Shown: in pieces, positions 1-12,195 of the stretch | Layout: every line of letters starts with the position of its first letter | Position numbering within the stretch: the stretch's first letter is position 1 | Source of the DNA: Zeus faber | Taxonomy: Eukaryota; Chordata; Actinopteri; Zeiformes; Zeidae | Length of the DNA stretch: 64,000 nt | Reading direction: 5' to 3' | Assembly (NCBI GenBank): GCA_960531495.1 | Contig: CAUIJY010000068.1 | Span: 1,922,001-1,986,000, forward strand | Notes under the pieces: model-generated | What the model saw: only the letters and a program-made list of their open reading frames with translations | Databases searched by the model: none | What the model was told of the DNA's origin: nothing | Made by a program: the position numbers and the translations under genes

Positions 1-42
1 TAGTATATGCTGCTAAAGCGTTGTTTGTCAAACAGTTTTAGG
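1..42 (+). repeat. Partial A monomer at window edge
   Basis: The window opens in the last 42 bp of an A monomer, at the TAGTATATGCTGC segment, and runs into the B monomer starting at 43. The array therefore continues upstream of the window. Confidence 0.95.
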
Positions 43-434
43 CCCATACAACATGTATTTGTCGAGGTATGAGCATTTTCAGAACATTGGACGGTTTGCT
101 GTCTAGCTGAATTAGAGAAACACTGAACCATTGTCTCTTCAGAGGTGAATGATTCAGAATGCTGCAGGACAGCATAGAAATTTTATTAATATGATGAACT
201 ATTATGTGCTTCCTAAGTTTTTCTCTCAGATTTCTATGCCCATCTAACATGTATTTCTGGAGTTATGATCATTTTCAGAACTTGTGACGGTTTGCTGTCT
301 AGCTGAATTAGAGAAACACCGAACCATTGTCTCTTCAGAGGTGAATGATTCAGAATGCTGCAGTACAGCATAGAAATTTAATTAATATGATGAACTATTA
401 TGTGCTTCTTAAGTGTTTCTCACAGATTTCTAGG

Positions 435-642
435 CCCATCTAACATGTATTTGTGGAGTTATGATCATTTTCATCATTGTGTGCACATGTGGGAAAAAAC
501 GCATTTTCAGCCGATTTAAACGTCGAAAAGGGGAATTGCTTAAACGCTTCAGTCATTACTCTGTGTGACAGTGTCAGACAGTTTAAATACAATGGTGAAC
601 TAGTATATGCTGCTAAAGTGTTGTTTGTCAACCAGTTTTAGG
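435..642 (+). repeat. Representative A monomer (208 bp)
   Basis: Positions 435-473 are the opening segment shared with B (CCCAT, then ACATGTATTTG and TGATCATTTTCA). Positions 474-581 are the A-specific core, with the palindromic octamer TGTGCACA, the CpG-bearing AAACGTCGAAAAGG, and TGTGTGACAGTGTCAGACAG. Positions 582-642 are the closing segment shared with B (TTTAAATACAATGGTGAAC through CAGTTTTAGG). The shared parts carry an ACTAGT site in most copies; one subtype has ACTGGT instead. A minus-strand frame of 63-79 codons is open in most A monomers, but nothing recommends it as a gene. Confidence 0.95.
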
Positions 643-3600
643 CCCATCTAACATGTATTTGTCGAGTTATGATCATTTTCATCATTATGTGTACATGTGG
701 GAAAAAACGCATTTTCAGCCGATTTAAACGTCGAAAAGGGGAATTGCTTAAACGCTTCAGTCATTACTCTGTGTGACAGTGTCAGACAGTTTAAATACAA
801 TGGTGAACTAGTATATGCTGCTAAAGCGTTGTTTGTCAAACAGTTTTAGGCCCATACAACATGTATTTGTCGAGTTATGGTCATTTTCATCATTATGTGC
901 ACATGTGGGAAAAAACGCATTTTCAGCCGATTTAAACGTCGAAAAGGGAAATTGCTTAAACGCTTCAGTCATTACTCTTTGATACAGTGTCAGACAGTTT
1001 AAATACAATGGTGAACTAGTATATGCTGCTAAAGTGTAGTTTGTCAAACAGTTTTAGGCCCATGTAAAATGTATTTGTCGAGTTATGATCATTTTCATCA
1101 TTGTGTGCACATGTGGGAAAAAACGCATTTTCAGCCGATTTAAACGTCGAAAAGGGGAATTGCTTAAACGCTTCAGTCATTACTCTGTGTGACAGTGTCA
1201 GACAGTTTAAATACAATGGTGAACTAGTATATGCTGCTAAAGTGTTGTTTGTCAACCAGTTTTAGGCCCATCTAACATGTATTTGTCGAGTTATGATCAT
1301 TTTCATCATTATGTGTACATGTGGGAAAAACGCATTTTCAGTCGATTTAAACGTCGAAAAGGGGAATTGCTTAAACGCTTCAGTCATTACTCTGTGTGAC
1401 AGTGTCAGACAGTTTAAATACAATGGTGAACTAGTATATGCTGCTAAAGCGTTGTTTGTCAAACAGTTTTAGGCCCATACAACATGTATTTGTCGAGGTA
1501 TGAGCATTTTCAGAACATTGGACGGTTTGCTGTCTAGCTGAATTAGAGAAACACTGAACCATTGTCTCTTCAGAGGTGAATGATTCAGAATGCTGCAGGA
1601 CAGCATAGAAATTTTATTAATATGATGAACTATTATGTGCTTCCTAAGTTTTTCTCTCAGATTTCTATGCCCATCTAACATGTATTTCTGGAGTTATGAT
1701 CATTTTCAGAACTTGTGACGGTTTGCTGTCTAGCTGAATTAGAGAAACACCGAACCATTGTCTCTTCAGAGGTGAATGATTCAGAATGCTGCAGTACAGC
1801 ATAGAAATTTAATTAATATGATGAACTATTATGTGCTTCTTAAGTGTTTCTCACAGATTTCTAGGCCCATCTAACATGTATTTGTGGAGTTATGATCATT
1901 TTCATCATTGTGTGCACATGTGGGAAAAAACGCATTTTCAGCCGATTTAAACGTCGAAAAGGGGAATTGGTAAAACGCTTTAGTCATTACTCTGTGTGAC
2001 AGTGTCAGACAGTTTAAATACAATGGTGAACTGGTATATGCTGCTAAAGTGTAGTTTGTCAACCAGTTTTAGGCCCATCTAACATGTATTTGTCGAGTTA
2101 TGATCATTTTCATCATTATGTGTACATGTGGGAAAAAACGCATTTTCAGCCGATATAAACGTCGAAAAGGGGAATTGCTTAAACGCTTCAGTCATTACTC
2201 TGTGTGACAGTGACAGACAGTTTAAATACAATGGTGAACTAGTATATGCTGCTAAAGCGTTGTTTGTCAAACAGTTTTAGGCCCATACAACATGTATTTG
2301 TCGAGGTATGAGCATTTTCAGAACATTGGACGGTTTGCTGTCTAGCTGAATTAGAGAAACACTGAACCATTGTCTCTTCAGAGGTGAATGATTCAGAATG
2401 CTGCAGGACAGCATAGAAATTTTATTAATATGATGAACTATTATGTGCTTCCTAAGTTTTTCTCTCAGATTTCTATGCCCATCTAACATGTATTTCTGGA
2501 GTTATGATCATTTTCAGAACTTGTGACGGTTTGCTGTCTAGCTGAATTAGAGAAACACCGAACCATTGTCTCTTCAGAGGTGAATGATTCAGAATGCTGC
2601 AGTACAGCATAGAAATTTAATTAATATGATGAACTATTATGTGCTTCTTAAGTGTTTCTCACAGATTTCTAGGCCCATCTAACATGTATTTGTGGAGTTA
2701 TGATCATTTTCATCATTGTGTGCACATGTGGGAAAAAACGCATTTTCAGCCGATTTAAACGTCGAAAAGGGGAATTGGTAAAACGCTTTAGTCATTACTC
2801 TGTGTGACAGTGTCAGACAGTTTAAATACAATGGTGAACTGGTATATGCTGCTAAAGTGTAGTTTGTCAACCAGTTTTAGGCCCATCTAACATGTATTTG
2901 TCGAGTTATGATCATTTTCATCATTATGTGTACATGTGGGAAAAAACGCATTTTCAGCCGATTTAAACGTCGAAAAGGGGAATTGGTTAAACGCTTCAGT
3001 CATTACTCTGTGTGACAGTGTCAGACAGTTTAAATACAATGGTGAACTAGTATATGCTGCTAAAGCGTTGTTTGTCAAACAGTTTTAGGCCCATACAACA
3101 TGTATTTGTCGAGGTATGAGCATTTTCAGAACATTGGACGGTTTGCTGTCTAGCTGAATTAGAGAAACACCGAACCATTGTCTCTTCAGAGGTGAATGAT
3201 TCAGAATGCTGCAGTACAGCATAGAAATTTTATTAATATGATGAACTATTATGTGCTTCCTAAGTTTTTCTCTCAGATTTCTATGCCCATCTAACATGTA
3301 TTTGTGGAGTTAGGATCATTTTCATCATAGTGTGCACATGTGGGAAAAAACGCATTTTCAGCCGATTTAAACGTCGAAAAGGGGAATTGCTTAAACGCTT
3401 CAGTCATTACTCTGTGTGACAGTGTCAGACAGTTTAAATACAATGGTGAACTAGTATATGCTGCTAAAGCGTTGTTTGTCAAACAGTTTTAGGCCCATAC
3501 AACATGTATTTGTCGAGTTATGGTCATTTTCATCATTATGTGCACATGTGGGAAAAAACGCATTTTCAGCCGATTTAAACGTCGAAAAGGGGAATTGCTT

Positions 3601-4105
3601 AAACGCTTCAGTCATTACTCTTTGATACAGTGTCAGACAGTTTAAATACAATGGTGAACTAGTATATGCTGCTAAAGTGTTGTTTGTCAAACAGTTTTTG
3701 GCCCATGTAAAATGTATTTGTCGAGTTATGATCATTTTCATCATTGTGTGTACATGTGGGAAAAAACGCATTTTCAGCCGATTTAAACGTCGAAAAGGGG
3801 AATTGCTTAAACGCTTCAGTCATTACTCTGTGTGACAGTGTCAGACAGTTTAAATACAATGGTGAACTAGTATATGCTGCTAAAGCGTTGTTTGTCAAAC
3901 AGTTTTAGGCCCATACAACATGTATTTGTCGAGGTATGAGCATTTTCAGAACATTGGACGGTTGGCTGTCTAGCTGAATTAGAGAAACACCGAACCATTG
4001 TCTCTTCAGAGGTGAATGATTCAGAATGCTGCAGTACAGCATTGAAATTTAATTAATATGATGAACTATTATGTGCTTCCTAAGTTTTTCTCTCAGATTT
4101 CTATG

Positions 4106-4301
4106 CCCATCTAACATGTATTTCTGGAGTTATGATCATTTTCAGAACTTGTGACGGTTTGCTGTCTAGCTGAATTAGAGAAACACCGAACCATTGTCTC
4201 TTCAGAGGTGAATGATTCAGAATGCTGCAGTACAGCATTGAAATTTAATTAATATGATGAACTATTATGTGCTTCCTAAGTTTTTCTCTCAGATTTCTAT
4301 G
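4106..4301 (+). repeat. Representative B monomer (196 bp)
   Basis: Positions 4,106-4,144 are the opening segment shared with A. Positions 4,145-4,243 are the B-specific core, with GACGGTTTGCTGTCTAGC, ACACCGAACCATTGTCTC and the small inverted repeat at 4,222-4,238. Positions 4,244-4,301 are the closing segment aligned with the A tail (TTTAATTAATATGATGAAC onward). B opens in two ways. After an A it usually begins CCCATACAAC with GTATGAGC and GAACATTGG. After another B it usually begins CCCATCTAAC with CTGGAGTTATGATC and GAACTTGTG. CTGCAG occurs once per B. Confidence 0.95.
4222..4238 (+). other. Small inverted repeat in the B core
   Basis: ATGCTG, a five-base loop CAGTA, then CAGCAT forms a perfect 6-bp stem. 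It recurs in the B monomers of the main array. Loop variants exist (CAGGA at about 167, CAAGA at about 4,4154 minus 1 in the 44,036 monomer) while both arms stay intact. In the inverted, diverged array some copies have lost an arm, for example near 46,935 and 48,780. Whether it forms a structure is unknown; the stem is short. Confidence 0.6.
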
Positions 4302-5906
4302 CCCATCTAACATGTATTTCTGGAGTTATGATCATTTTCAGAACTTGTGACGGTTTGCTGTCTAGCTGAATTAGAGAAACACCGAACCATTGTCTCTTCA
4401 GAGGTGAATGATTCAGAATGCTGCAGTACAGCATTGAAATTTAATTAATATGATGAACTATTATGTGCTTCCTAAGTTTTTCTCTCAGATTTCTATGCCC
4501 ATCTAACATGTATTTCTGGAGTTATGATCATTTTCAGAACTTGTGACGGTTTGCTGTCTAGCTGAATTAGAGAAACACCGAACCATTGTCTCTTCAGAGG
4601 TGAATGATTCAGAATGCTGCAGTACAGCATAGAAATTTAATTAATATGATGAACTATTATGTGCTTCTTAAGTGTTTCTCACAGATTTCTAGGCCCATCT
4701 AACATGTATTTGTCGAGTTATGATCATTTTCATCATTATGTGTACATGTGGGAAAAAACGCATTTTCAGCCGATTTAAACGTCGAAAAGGGGAATTGCTT
4801 AAACGCTTCAGTCATTACTCTGTGTGACAGTGTCAGACAGTTTAAATACAATGGTGAACTAGTATATGCTGCTAAAGCGTTGTTTGTCAAACAGTTTTAG
4901 GCCCATACAACATGTATTTGTCGAGGTATGAGCATTTTCAGAACATTGGACGGTTTGCTGTCTAGCTGAATTAGAGAAACACCGAACCATTGTCTCTTCA
5001 GAGGTGGATGATTCAGAATGCTGCAGGACAGCATAGAAATTTTATTAATATGATGAACTATTATGTGCTTCCTAAGTTTTTCTCTCAGATTTCTATGCCC
5101 ATCTAAAATGTATTTGTGGAGTTAGGATCATTTTCATCATAGTGTGCACATGTGGGAAAAAACGCATTTTGCAGCCGATTTAAACGTCGAAAAGGGGAAT
5201 TGCTTAAACGCTTCAGTCATTACTCTGTGTGACAGTGTCAGACAGTTTAAATACAATGGTGAACTAGTATATGCTGCTAAAGTGTTGTTTGTCAACCAGT
5301 TTTAGGCCCATCTAACATGTATTTGTCGAGTTATGATCATTTTCATCATTATGTGTACATGTGGGAAAAAACGCATTTTCAGCCGATTTAAACGTCGAAA
5401 AGGGGAATTGCTTAAACGCTTCAGTCATTACTCTGTGTGACAGTGTCAGACAGGTTAAATACAATGGTGAACTAGTATATGCTGCTAAAGCGTTGTTTGT
5501 CAAACAGTTTTAGGCCCATACAACATGTATTTGTCGAGGTATGAGCATTTTCAGAACATTGGACGGTTTGCTGTCTAGCTGAATTAGAGAAACACCGAAC
5601 CATTGTCTCTTCAGATGTGAATGATTCAGAATGCTGCAGTACAGCATTGAAATTTAATTAATATGATGAACTATTATGTGCTTCCTAAGTTTTTCTCTCA
5701 GATTTCTATGCCCATCTAACATGTATTTCTGGAGGTATGAGCATTTTCAGAACATTGGACGGTTTGCTGTCTAGCTGAATTAGAGAAACACCGAACCATT
5801 GTCTCTTCAGATGTGAATGATTCAGAATGCTGCAGTACAGCATTGAAATTTAATTAATATGATGAACTATTATGTGCTTCTTAAGTGTTTCTCACAGATT
5901 TCTAGG

Positions 5907-8900
5907 CCCATCTAACATGTATTTGTGGAGTTATGATCATTTTCATCATTGTGTGCACATGTGGGAAAAAACGCATTTTCAGCCGATTTAAACGTCGAAA
6001 AGGGGAATTGCTTAAACGCTTCAGTCATTACTCTGTGTGACAGTGTCAGACAGTTTAAATACAATGGTGAACTAGTATATGCTGCTAAAGTGTTGTTTGT
6101 CAACCAGTTTTAGGCCCATCTAACATGTATTTGTCGAGTTATGATCATTTTCATCATTATGTGTACATGTGGGAAAAAACGCATTTTCAGCCGATTTAAA
6201 CGTCGAAAAGGGGAATTGCTTAAACGCTTCAGTCATTACTCTGTGTGACAGTGTCAGACAGTTTAAATACAATGGTGAACTAGTATATGCTGCTAAAGCG
6301 TTGTTTGTCAAACAGTTTTAGGCCCATACAACATGTATTTGTCGAGTTATGGTCATTTTCATCATTATGTGCACATGTGGGAAAAAACGCATTTTCAGCC
6401 GATTTAAACGTCGAAAAGGGAAATTGCTTAAACGCTTCAGTCATTACTCTTTGATACAGTGTCAGACAGTTTAAATACAATGGTGAACTAGTATATGCTG
6501 CTAAAGTGTAGTTTGTCAAACAGTTTTAGGCCCATGTAAAATGTATTTGTCGAGTTATGATCATTTTCATCATTGTGTGCACATGTGGGAAAAAACGCAT
6601 TTTCAGCCGATTTAAACGTCGAAAAGGGGAATTGCTTAAACGCTTCAGTCATTACTCTGTGTGACAGTGTCAGACAGTTTAAATACAATGGTGAACTAGT
6701 ATATGCTGCTAAAGTGTTGTTTGTCAACCAGTTTTAGGCCCATCTAACATGTATTTGTCGAGTTATGATCATTTTCATCATTATGTGTACATGTGGGAAA
6801 AACGCATTTTCAGTCGATTTAAACGTCGAAAAGGGGAATTGCTTAAACGCTTCAGTCATTACTCTCTGTGACAGTGTCAGACAGTTTAAATACAATGGTG
6901 AACTAGTATATGCTGCTAAAGCGTTGTTTGTCAAACAGTTTTAGGCCCATACAACATGTATTTGTCGAGGTATGAGCATTTTCAGAACATTGGACGGTTT
7001 GCTGTCTAGCTGAATTAGAGAAACACTGAACCATTGTCTCTTCAGAGGTGAATGATTCAGAATGCTGCAGGACAGCATAGAAATTTTATTAATATGATGA
7101 ACTATTATGTGCTTCCTAAGTTTTTCTCTCAGATTTCTATGCCCATCTAACATGTATTTCTGGAGTTATGATCATTTTCAGAACTTGTGACGGTTTGCTG
7201 TCTAGCTGAATTAGAGAAACACCGAACCATTGTCTCTTCAGAGGTGAATGATTCAGAATGCTGCAGTACAGCATAGAAATTTAATTAATATGATGAACTA
7301 TTATGTGCTTCTTAAGTGTTTCTCACAGATTTCTAGGCCCATCTAACATGTATTTGTGGAGTTATGATCATTTTCATCATTGTGTGCACATGTGGGAAAA
7401 AACGCATTTTCAGCCGATTTAAACGTCGAAAAGGGGAATTGGTAAAACGCTTTAGTCATTACTCTGTGTGACAGTGTCAGACAGTTTAAATACAATGGTG
7501 AACTGGTATATGCTGCTAAAGTGTAGTTTGTCAACCAGTTTTAGGCCCATCTAACATGTATTTGTCGAGTTATGATCATTTTCATCATTATGTGTACATG
7601 TGGGAAAAAACGCATTTTCAGCCGATATAAACGTCGAAAAGGGGAATTGCTTAAACGCTTCAGTCATTACTCTGTGTGACAGTGTCAGACAGTTTAAATA
7701 CAATGGTGAACTAGTATATGCTGCTAAAGCGTTGTTTGTCAAACAGTTTTAGGCCCATACAACATGTATTTGTCGAGTTATGGTCATTTTCATCATTATG
7801 TGCACATGTGGGAAAAAACGCATTTTCAGCCGATTTAAACGTCGAAAAGGGGAATTGCTTAAACGCTTCAGTCATTACTCTTTGATAGTGTCAGACAGTT
7901 TAAATACAATGGTGAACTAGTATATGCTGCTAAAGTGTTGTTTGTCAAACAGTTTTTGGCCCATGTAAAATGTATTTGTCGAGTTATGATCATTTTCATC
8001 ATTGTGTGCACATGTGGGAAAAAACGCATTTTCAGCCGATTTAAACGTCGAAAAGGGGAATTGCTTAAACGCTTCAGTCATTACTCTGTGTGACAGTGTC
8101 AGACAGTTTAAATACAATGGTGAACTAGTATATGCTGCTAAAGCGTTGTTTGTCAAACAGTTTTAGGCCCATACAACATGTATTTGTCGAGGTATGAGCA
8201 TTTTCAGAACATTGGACGGTTGGCTGTCTAGCTGAATTAGAGAAACACCGAACCATTGTCTCTTCAGAGGTGAATGATTCAGAATGCTGCAGTACAGCAT
8301 TGAAATTTAATTAATATGATGAACTATTATGTGCTTCCTAAGTTTTTCTCTCAGATTTCTATGCCCATCTAACATGTATTTCTGGAGTTATGATCATTTT
8401 CAGAACTTGTGACGGTTTGCTGTCTAGCTGAATTAGAGAAACACCGAACCATTGTCTCTTCAGAGGTGAATGATTCAGAATGCTGCAGTACAGCATTGAA
8501 ATTTAATTAATATGATGAACTATTATGTGCTTCCTAAGTTTTTCTCTCAGATTTCTATGCCCATCTAACATGTATTTCTGGAGTTATGATCATTTTCAGA
8601 ACTTGTGACGGTTTGCTGTCTAGCTGAATTAGAGAAACACCGAACCATTGTCTCTTCAGAGGTGAATGATTCAGAATGCTGCAGTACAGCATTGAAATTT
8701 AATTAATATGATGAACTATTATGTGCTTCCTAAGTTTTTCTCTCAGATTTCTATGCCCATCTAACATGTATTTCTGGAGTTATGATCATTTTCAGAACTT
8801 GTGACGGTTTGCTGTCTAGCTGAATTAGAGAAACACCGAACCATTGTCTCTTCAGAGGTGAATGATTCAGAATGCTGCAGTACAGCATAGAAATTTAATT

Positions 8901-9258
8901 AATATGATGAACTATTATGTGCTTCTTAAGTGTTTCTCACAGATTTCTAGGCCCATCTAACATGTATTTGTCGAGTTATGATCATTTTCATCATTATGTG
9001 TACATGTGGGAAAAAACGCATTTTCAGCCGATTTAAACGTCGAAAAGGGGAATTGCTTAAACGCTTCAGTCATTACTCTGTGTGACAGTGTCAGACAGTT
9101 TAAATACAATGGTGAACTAGTATATGCTGCTAAAGCGTTGTTTGTCAAACAGTTTTAGGCCCATACAACATGTATTTGTCGAGGTATGAGCATTTTCAGA
9201 ACATTGGACGGTTTGCTGTCTAGCTGAATTAGAGAAACACCGAACCATTGTCTCTTCA
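5907..9258 (+). repeat. Higher-order block, copy 2, lacking 1,212 bp
   Basis: Monomer order is A5 B2 A4 B4 A1 B1. It matches the block at 435 with offset 5,472 up to about 7,750 and offset 4,258 after it. The difference is six monomers (three A and three B, 1,212 bp) present at about 2,282-3,493 and absent here, plus a private 2-bp deletion near 7,886 in the TTTGATAGTG variant. A deletion of whole monomers by unequal exchange fits; insertion in copy 1 is equally possible. Confidence 0.86.
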
Positions 9259-10399
9259 GAGGTGAATGATTCAGAATGCTGCAGTACAGCATTGAAATTT
9301 AATTAATATGATGAACTATTATGTGCTTCTTAAGTGTTTCTCACAGATTTCTAGTCCAATCTAACATGTATTTGTGGAGTTATGATCATTTTCATCATTG
9401 TGTGCACATGTGGGAAAAAACGCATTTTCAGCCGATTTAAACGTCGAAAAGGGGAATTGGTTAAACGCTTCAGTCATTACTCTGTGTGACAGTGTCAGAC
9501 AGTTTAAATACAATGGTGAACTAGTATATGCTGCTAAAGTGTTGTTTGTCAAACAGTTTTAGGCCCATGTAAAATGTATTTGTCGAGTTATGATTATTTT
9601 CATCATTGTGTGCACATGTGGGAAAAAACGCATTTTCAGCCGATTTAAACGTCGAAAAGGGGAATTGCTTAAACGCTTCAGTCATTACTCTGTGTGACAG
9701 TGTCAGACAGTTTAAATACAATGGTGAACTAGTATATGCTGCTAAAGTGTTGTTTGTCAAACAGTTTTAGGCCCATACAACATGTATTTGTCGAGGTATG
9801 AGCATTTTCAGAACATTGGACGGTTTGCTGTCTAGCTGAATTAGAGAAACACCGAACCATTGTCTCTTCAGAGGTGAATGATTCAGAATGCTGCAGTACA
9901 GCATTGAAATTTAATTAATATGATGAACTATTATGTGCTTCCTAAGTTTTTCTCTCAGATTTCTATGCCCATCTAACATGTATTTCTGGAGTTATGATCA
10001 TTTTCAGAACTTGTGACGGTTTGCTGTCTAGCTGAATTAGAGAAACACCGAACCATTGTCTCTTCAGAGGTGACTGATTCAGAATGCTGCAGTACAGCAT
10101 AGAAATTTAATTAATATGATGAACTATTATGTGCTTCTTAAGTGTTTCTCACAGAGTTCTAGGCCCATCTAACATGTATTTGTGGAGTTAGGATCATTTT
10201 CATCATAGTGTGCACATGTGGGAAAAAACGAATTTTCGGCCGATTTAAACGTCGAAAAGGGGAATTGATTAAACGCTTCAGTCATAACTCTGTGTGACAG
10301 TGTCAGACAGTTTAAATACAATGGTGAACTAGTATATGCTGCTAAAGTGTCGTTTGTCAAACAGTTTTAGGCCCATGTAAAATGTATTTGTCGAGATAT

Positions 10400-12120
10400 G
10401 AGCATTTTCAGAACATTGGACGGTTTGCTGTCTAGCTGAATTAGAGAAACACCGAACCATTGTCTCTTCAGAGGTGAATGATTCAGAATGCTGCAGTACA
10501 GCATAGAAATTTAATTAATATGATGAACTATTATGTGCTTCCTAAGTTTTTCTCTCAGATTTCTATGCCCATCTAACATGTATTTGTGGAGTTAGGATCA
10601 TTTTCATCATAGTGTGCACATGTGGGAAAAAACGCATTTTCAGCCGATTTAAACGTCGAAAAGGGGAATTGGTTAAACGCTTCAGTCATTACTCTTTGAT
10701 ACAGTGTCAGACAGTTTAAATACAATGGTGAACTAGTATATGCTGCTAAAGTGTTGTTTGTCAAACAGTTTTAGGCCCATGTAAAATGTATTTGTCGAGT
10801 AATGATCATTTACATCATTGTGTGCACATGTGGGAAAAAACGCATTTTCAGCCGATTTAAACGTCGAAAAGGGGAATTGCTTAAACGCTTCAGTCATTAC
10901 TCTGTGTGACAGTGTCAGACAGTTTAAATACAATGGTGAACTAGTATATGCTGCTAAAGCGTTGTTTGTCAAACAGTTTTAGGCCCATACAACATGTATT
11001 TGTCGAGGTATGAGCATTTTCAGAACATTGGACGGTTTGCTGTCTAGCTGAATTAGAGAAACACCGAACCATTGTCTCTTCAGAGGTGGATGATTCAGAA
11101 TGCTGCAGGACAGCATAGAAATTTTATTAATATGATGAACTATTATGTGCTTCCTAAGTTTTTCTCTCAGATTTCTATGCCCATCTAAAATGTATTTGTG
11201 GAGTTAGGATCATTTTCATCATAGTGTGCACATGTGGGAAAAAACGCATTTTGCAGCCGATTTAAACGTCGAAAAGGGGAATTGCTTAAACGCTTCAGTC
11301 ATTACTCTGTGTGACAGTGTCAGACAGTTTAAATACAATGGTGAACTAGTATATGCTGCTAAAGTGTTGTTTGTCAACCAGTTTTAGGCCCATCTAACAT
11401 GTATTTGTCGAGTTATGATCATTTTCATCATTATGTGTACATGTGGGAAAAAACGCATTTTCAGCCGATTTAAACGTCGAAAAGGGGAATTGCTTAAACG
11501 CTTCAGTCATTACTCTGTGTGACAGTGTCAGACAGGTTAAATACAATGGTGAACTAGTATATGCTGCTAAAGCGTTGTTTGTCAAACAGTTTTAGGCCCA
11601 TACAACATGTATTTGTCGAGGTATGAGCATTTTCAGAACATTGGACGGTTTGCTGTCTAGCTGAATTAGAGAAACACCGAACCATTGTCTCTTCAGATGT
11701 GAATGATTCAGAATGCTGCAGTACAGCATTGAAATTTAATTAATATGATGAACTATTATGTGCTTCCTAAGTTTTTCTCTCAGATTTCTATGCCCATCTA
11801 ACATGTATTTCTGGAGTTATGATCATTTTCAGAACTTGTGACGGTTTGCTGTCTAGTGAATTAGAGAAACACCGAACCATTGTCTCTTCAGAGGTGAATG
11901 ATTCAGAATGCTGCAGTACAGCATAGAAATTTAATTAATATGATGAACTATTATGTGCTTATTAAGTGTTTCTCACAGATTTCTAGGCCCATCTAACATG
12001 TATTTGTGGAGATATGATCATTTTCATCATTGTGTGCACATGTGGGAAAAAACGCATTTTCAGCCGATTTAAACGTCGAAAAGGGGAATTGCTTAAACGC
12101 TTCAGTCATTACTCTGTGTG
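10400..12120 (+). repeat. Block shared with 35,336-37,056 (offset 24,936)
   Basis: Two length variants tag this block: the 209-bp A at 11,180, with an extra G before CAGCCGATT, and the 195-bp B at 11,793, with CTAGTGAAT instead of CTAGCTGAAT. Both recur in the same order at 36,116 and 36,729. A third, partly matching copy lies at 20,324-21,131 (209-bp A, A, B, 195-bp B), and the 209-bp A with its following A also occurs at 5,098-5,514. The block is therefore present at least three times, with a fourth fragment. Confidence 0.85.
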
Positions 12121-12195
12121 ACAGTATCAGACAGTTTAAATACAATGGTGAACTAGTATATGCTGCTAAAATGTTGTTTGTCAGACAGTTTTAGG

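Larger units (their letters stand above)
435..5000 (+). repeat. Higher-order block, copy 1 (offset 5,472)
   Basis: Monomer order from 435 is A5 B2 A2 B2 A2 B1 A3 B4 A1 B1. The same order and the same private variants return at 5,907, displaced by 5,472 bp, including the 207-bp A monomer (1,267 and 6,739) and the CACTGAACC variant of B (1,474 and 6,946). The two monomers before 435 and the sequence after about 5,000 no longer match copy 2 closely, which sets the limits. Confidence 0.88.

Noticed and set aside
435..642. CENP-B-box-like motif around the reverse complement of AAACGTCGAAAAGG in A
   Set aside because: The TTTCGACG and ATCGGC elements do not fit the required spacing and order of the CENP-B box core (TTCG, then A, then CGGG).
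4106..4301. Possible RNA polymerase III B box (GGTTCGGTG on the minus strand of B), as in a tRNA-derived SINE
   Set aside because: It lacks the A and C expected after GGTTC, no convincing A box lies upstream, and there is no tail or target-site duplication.
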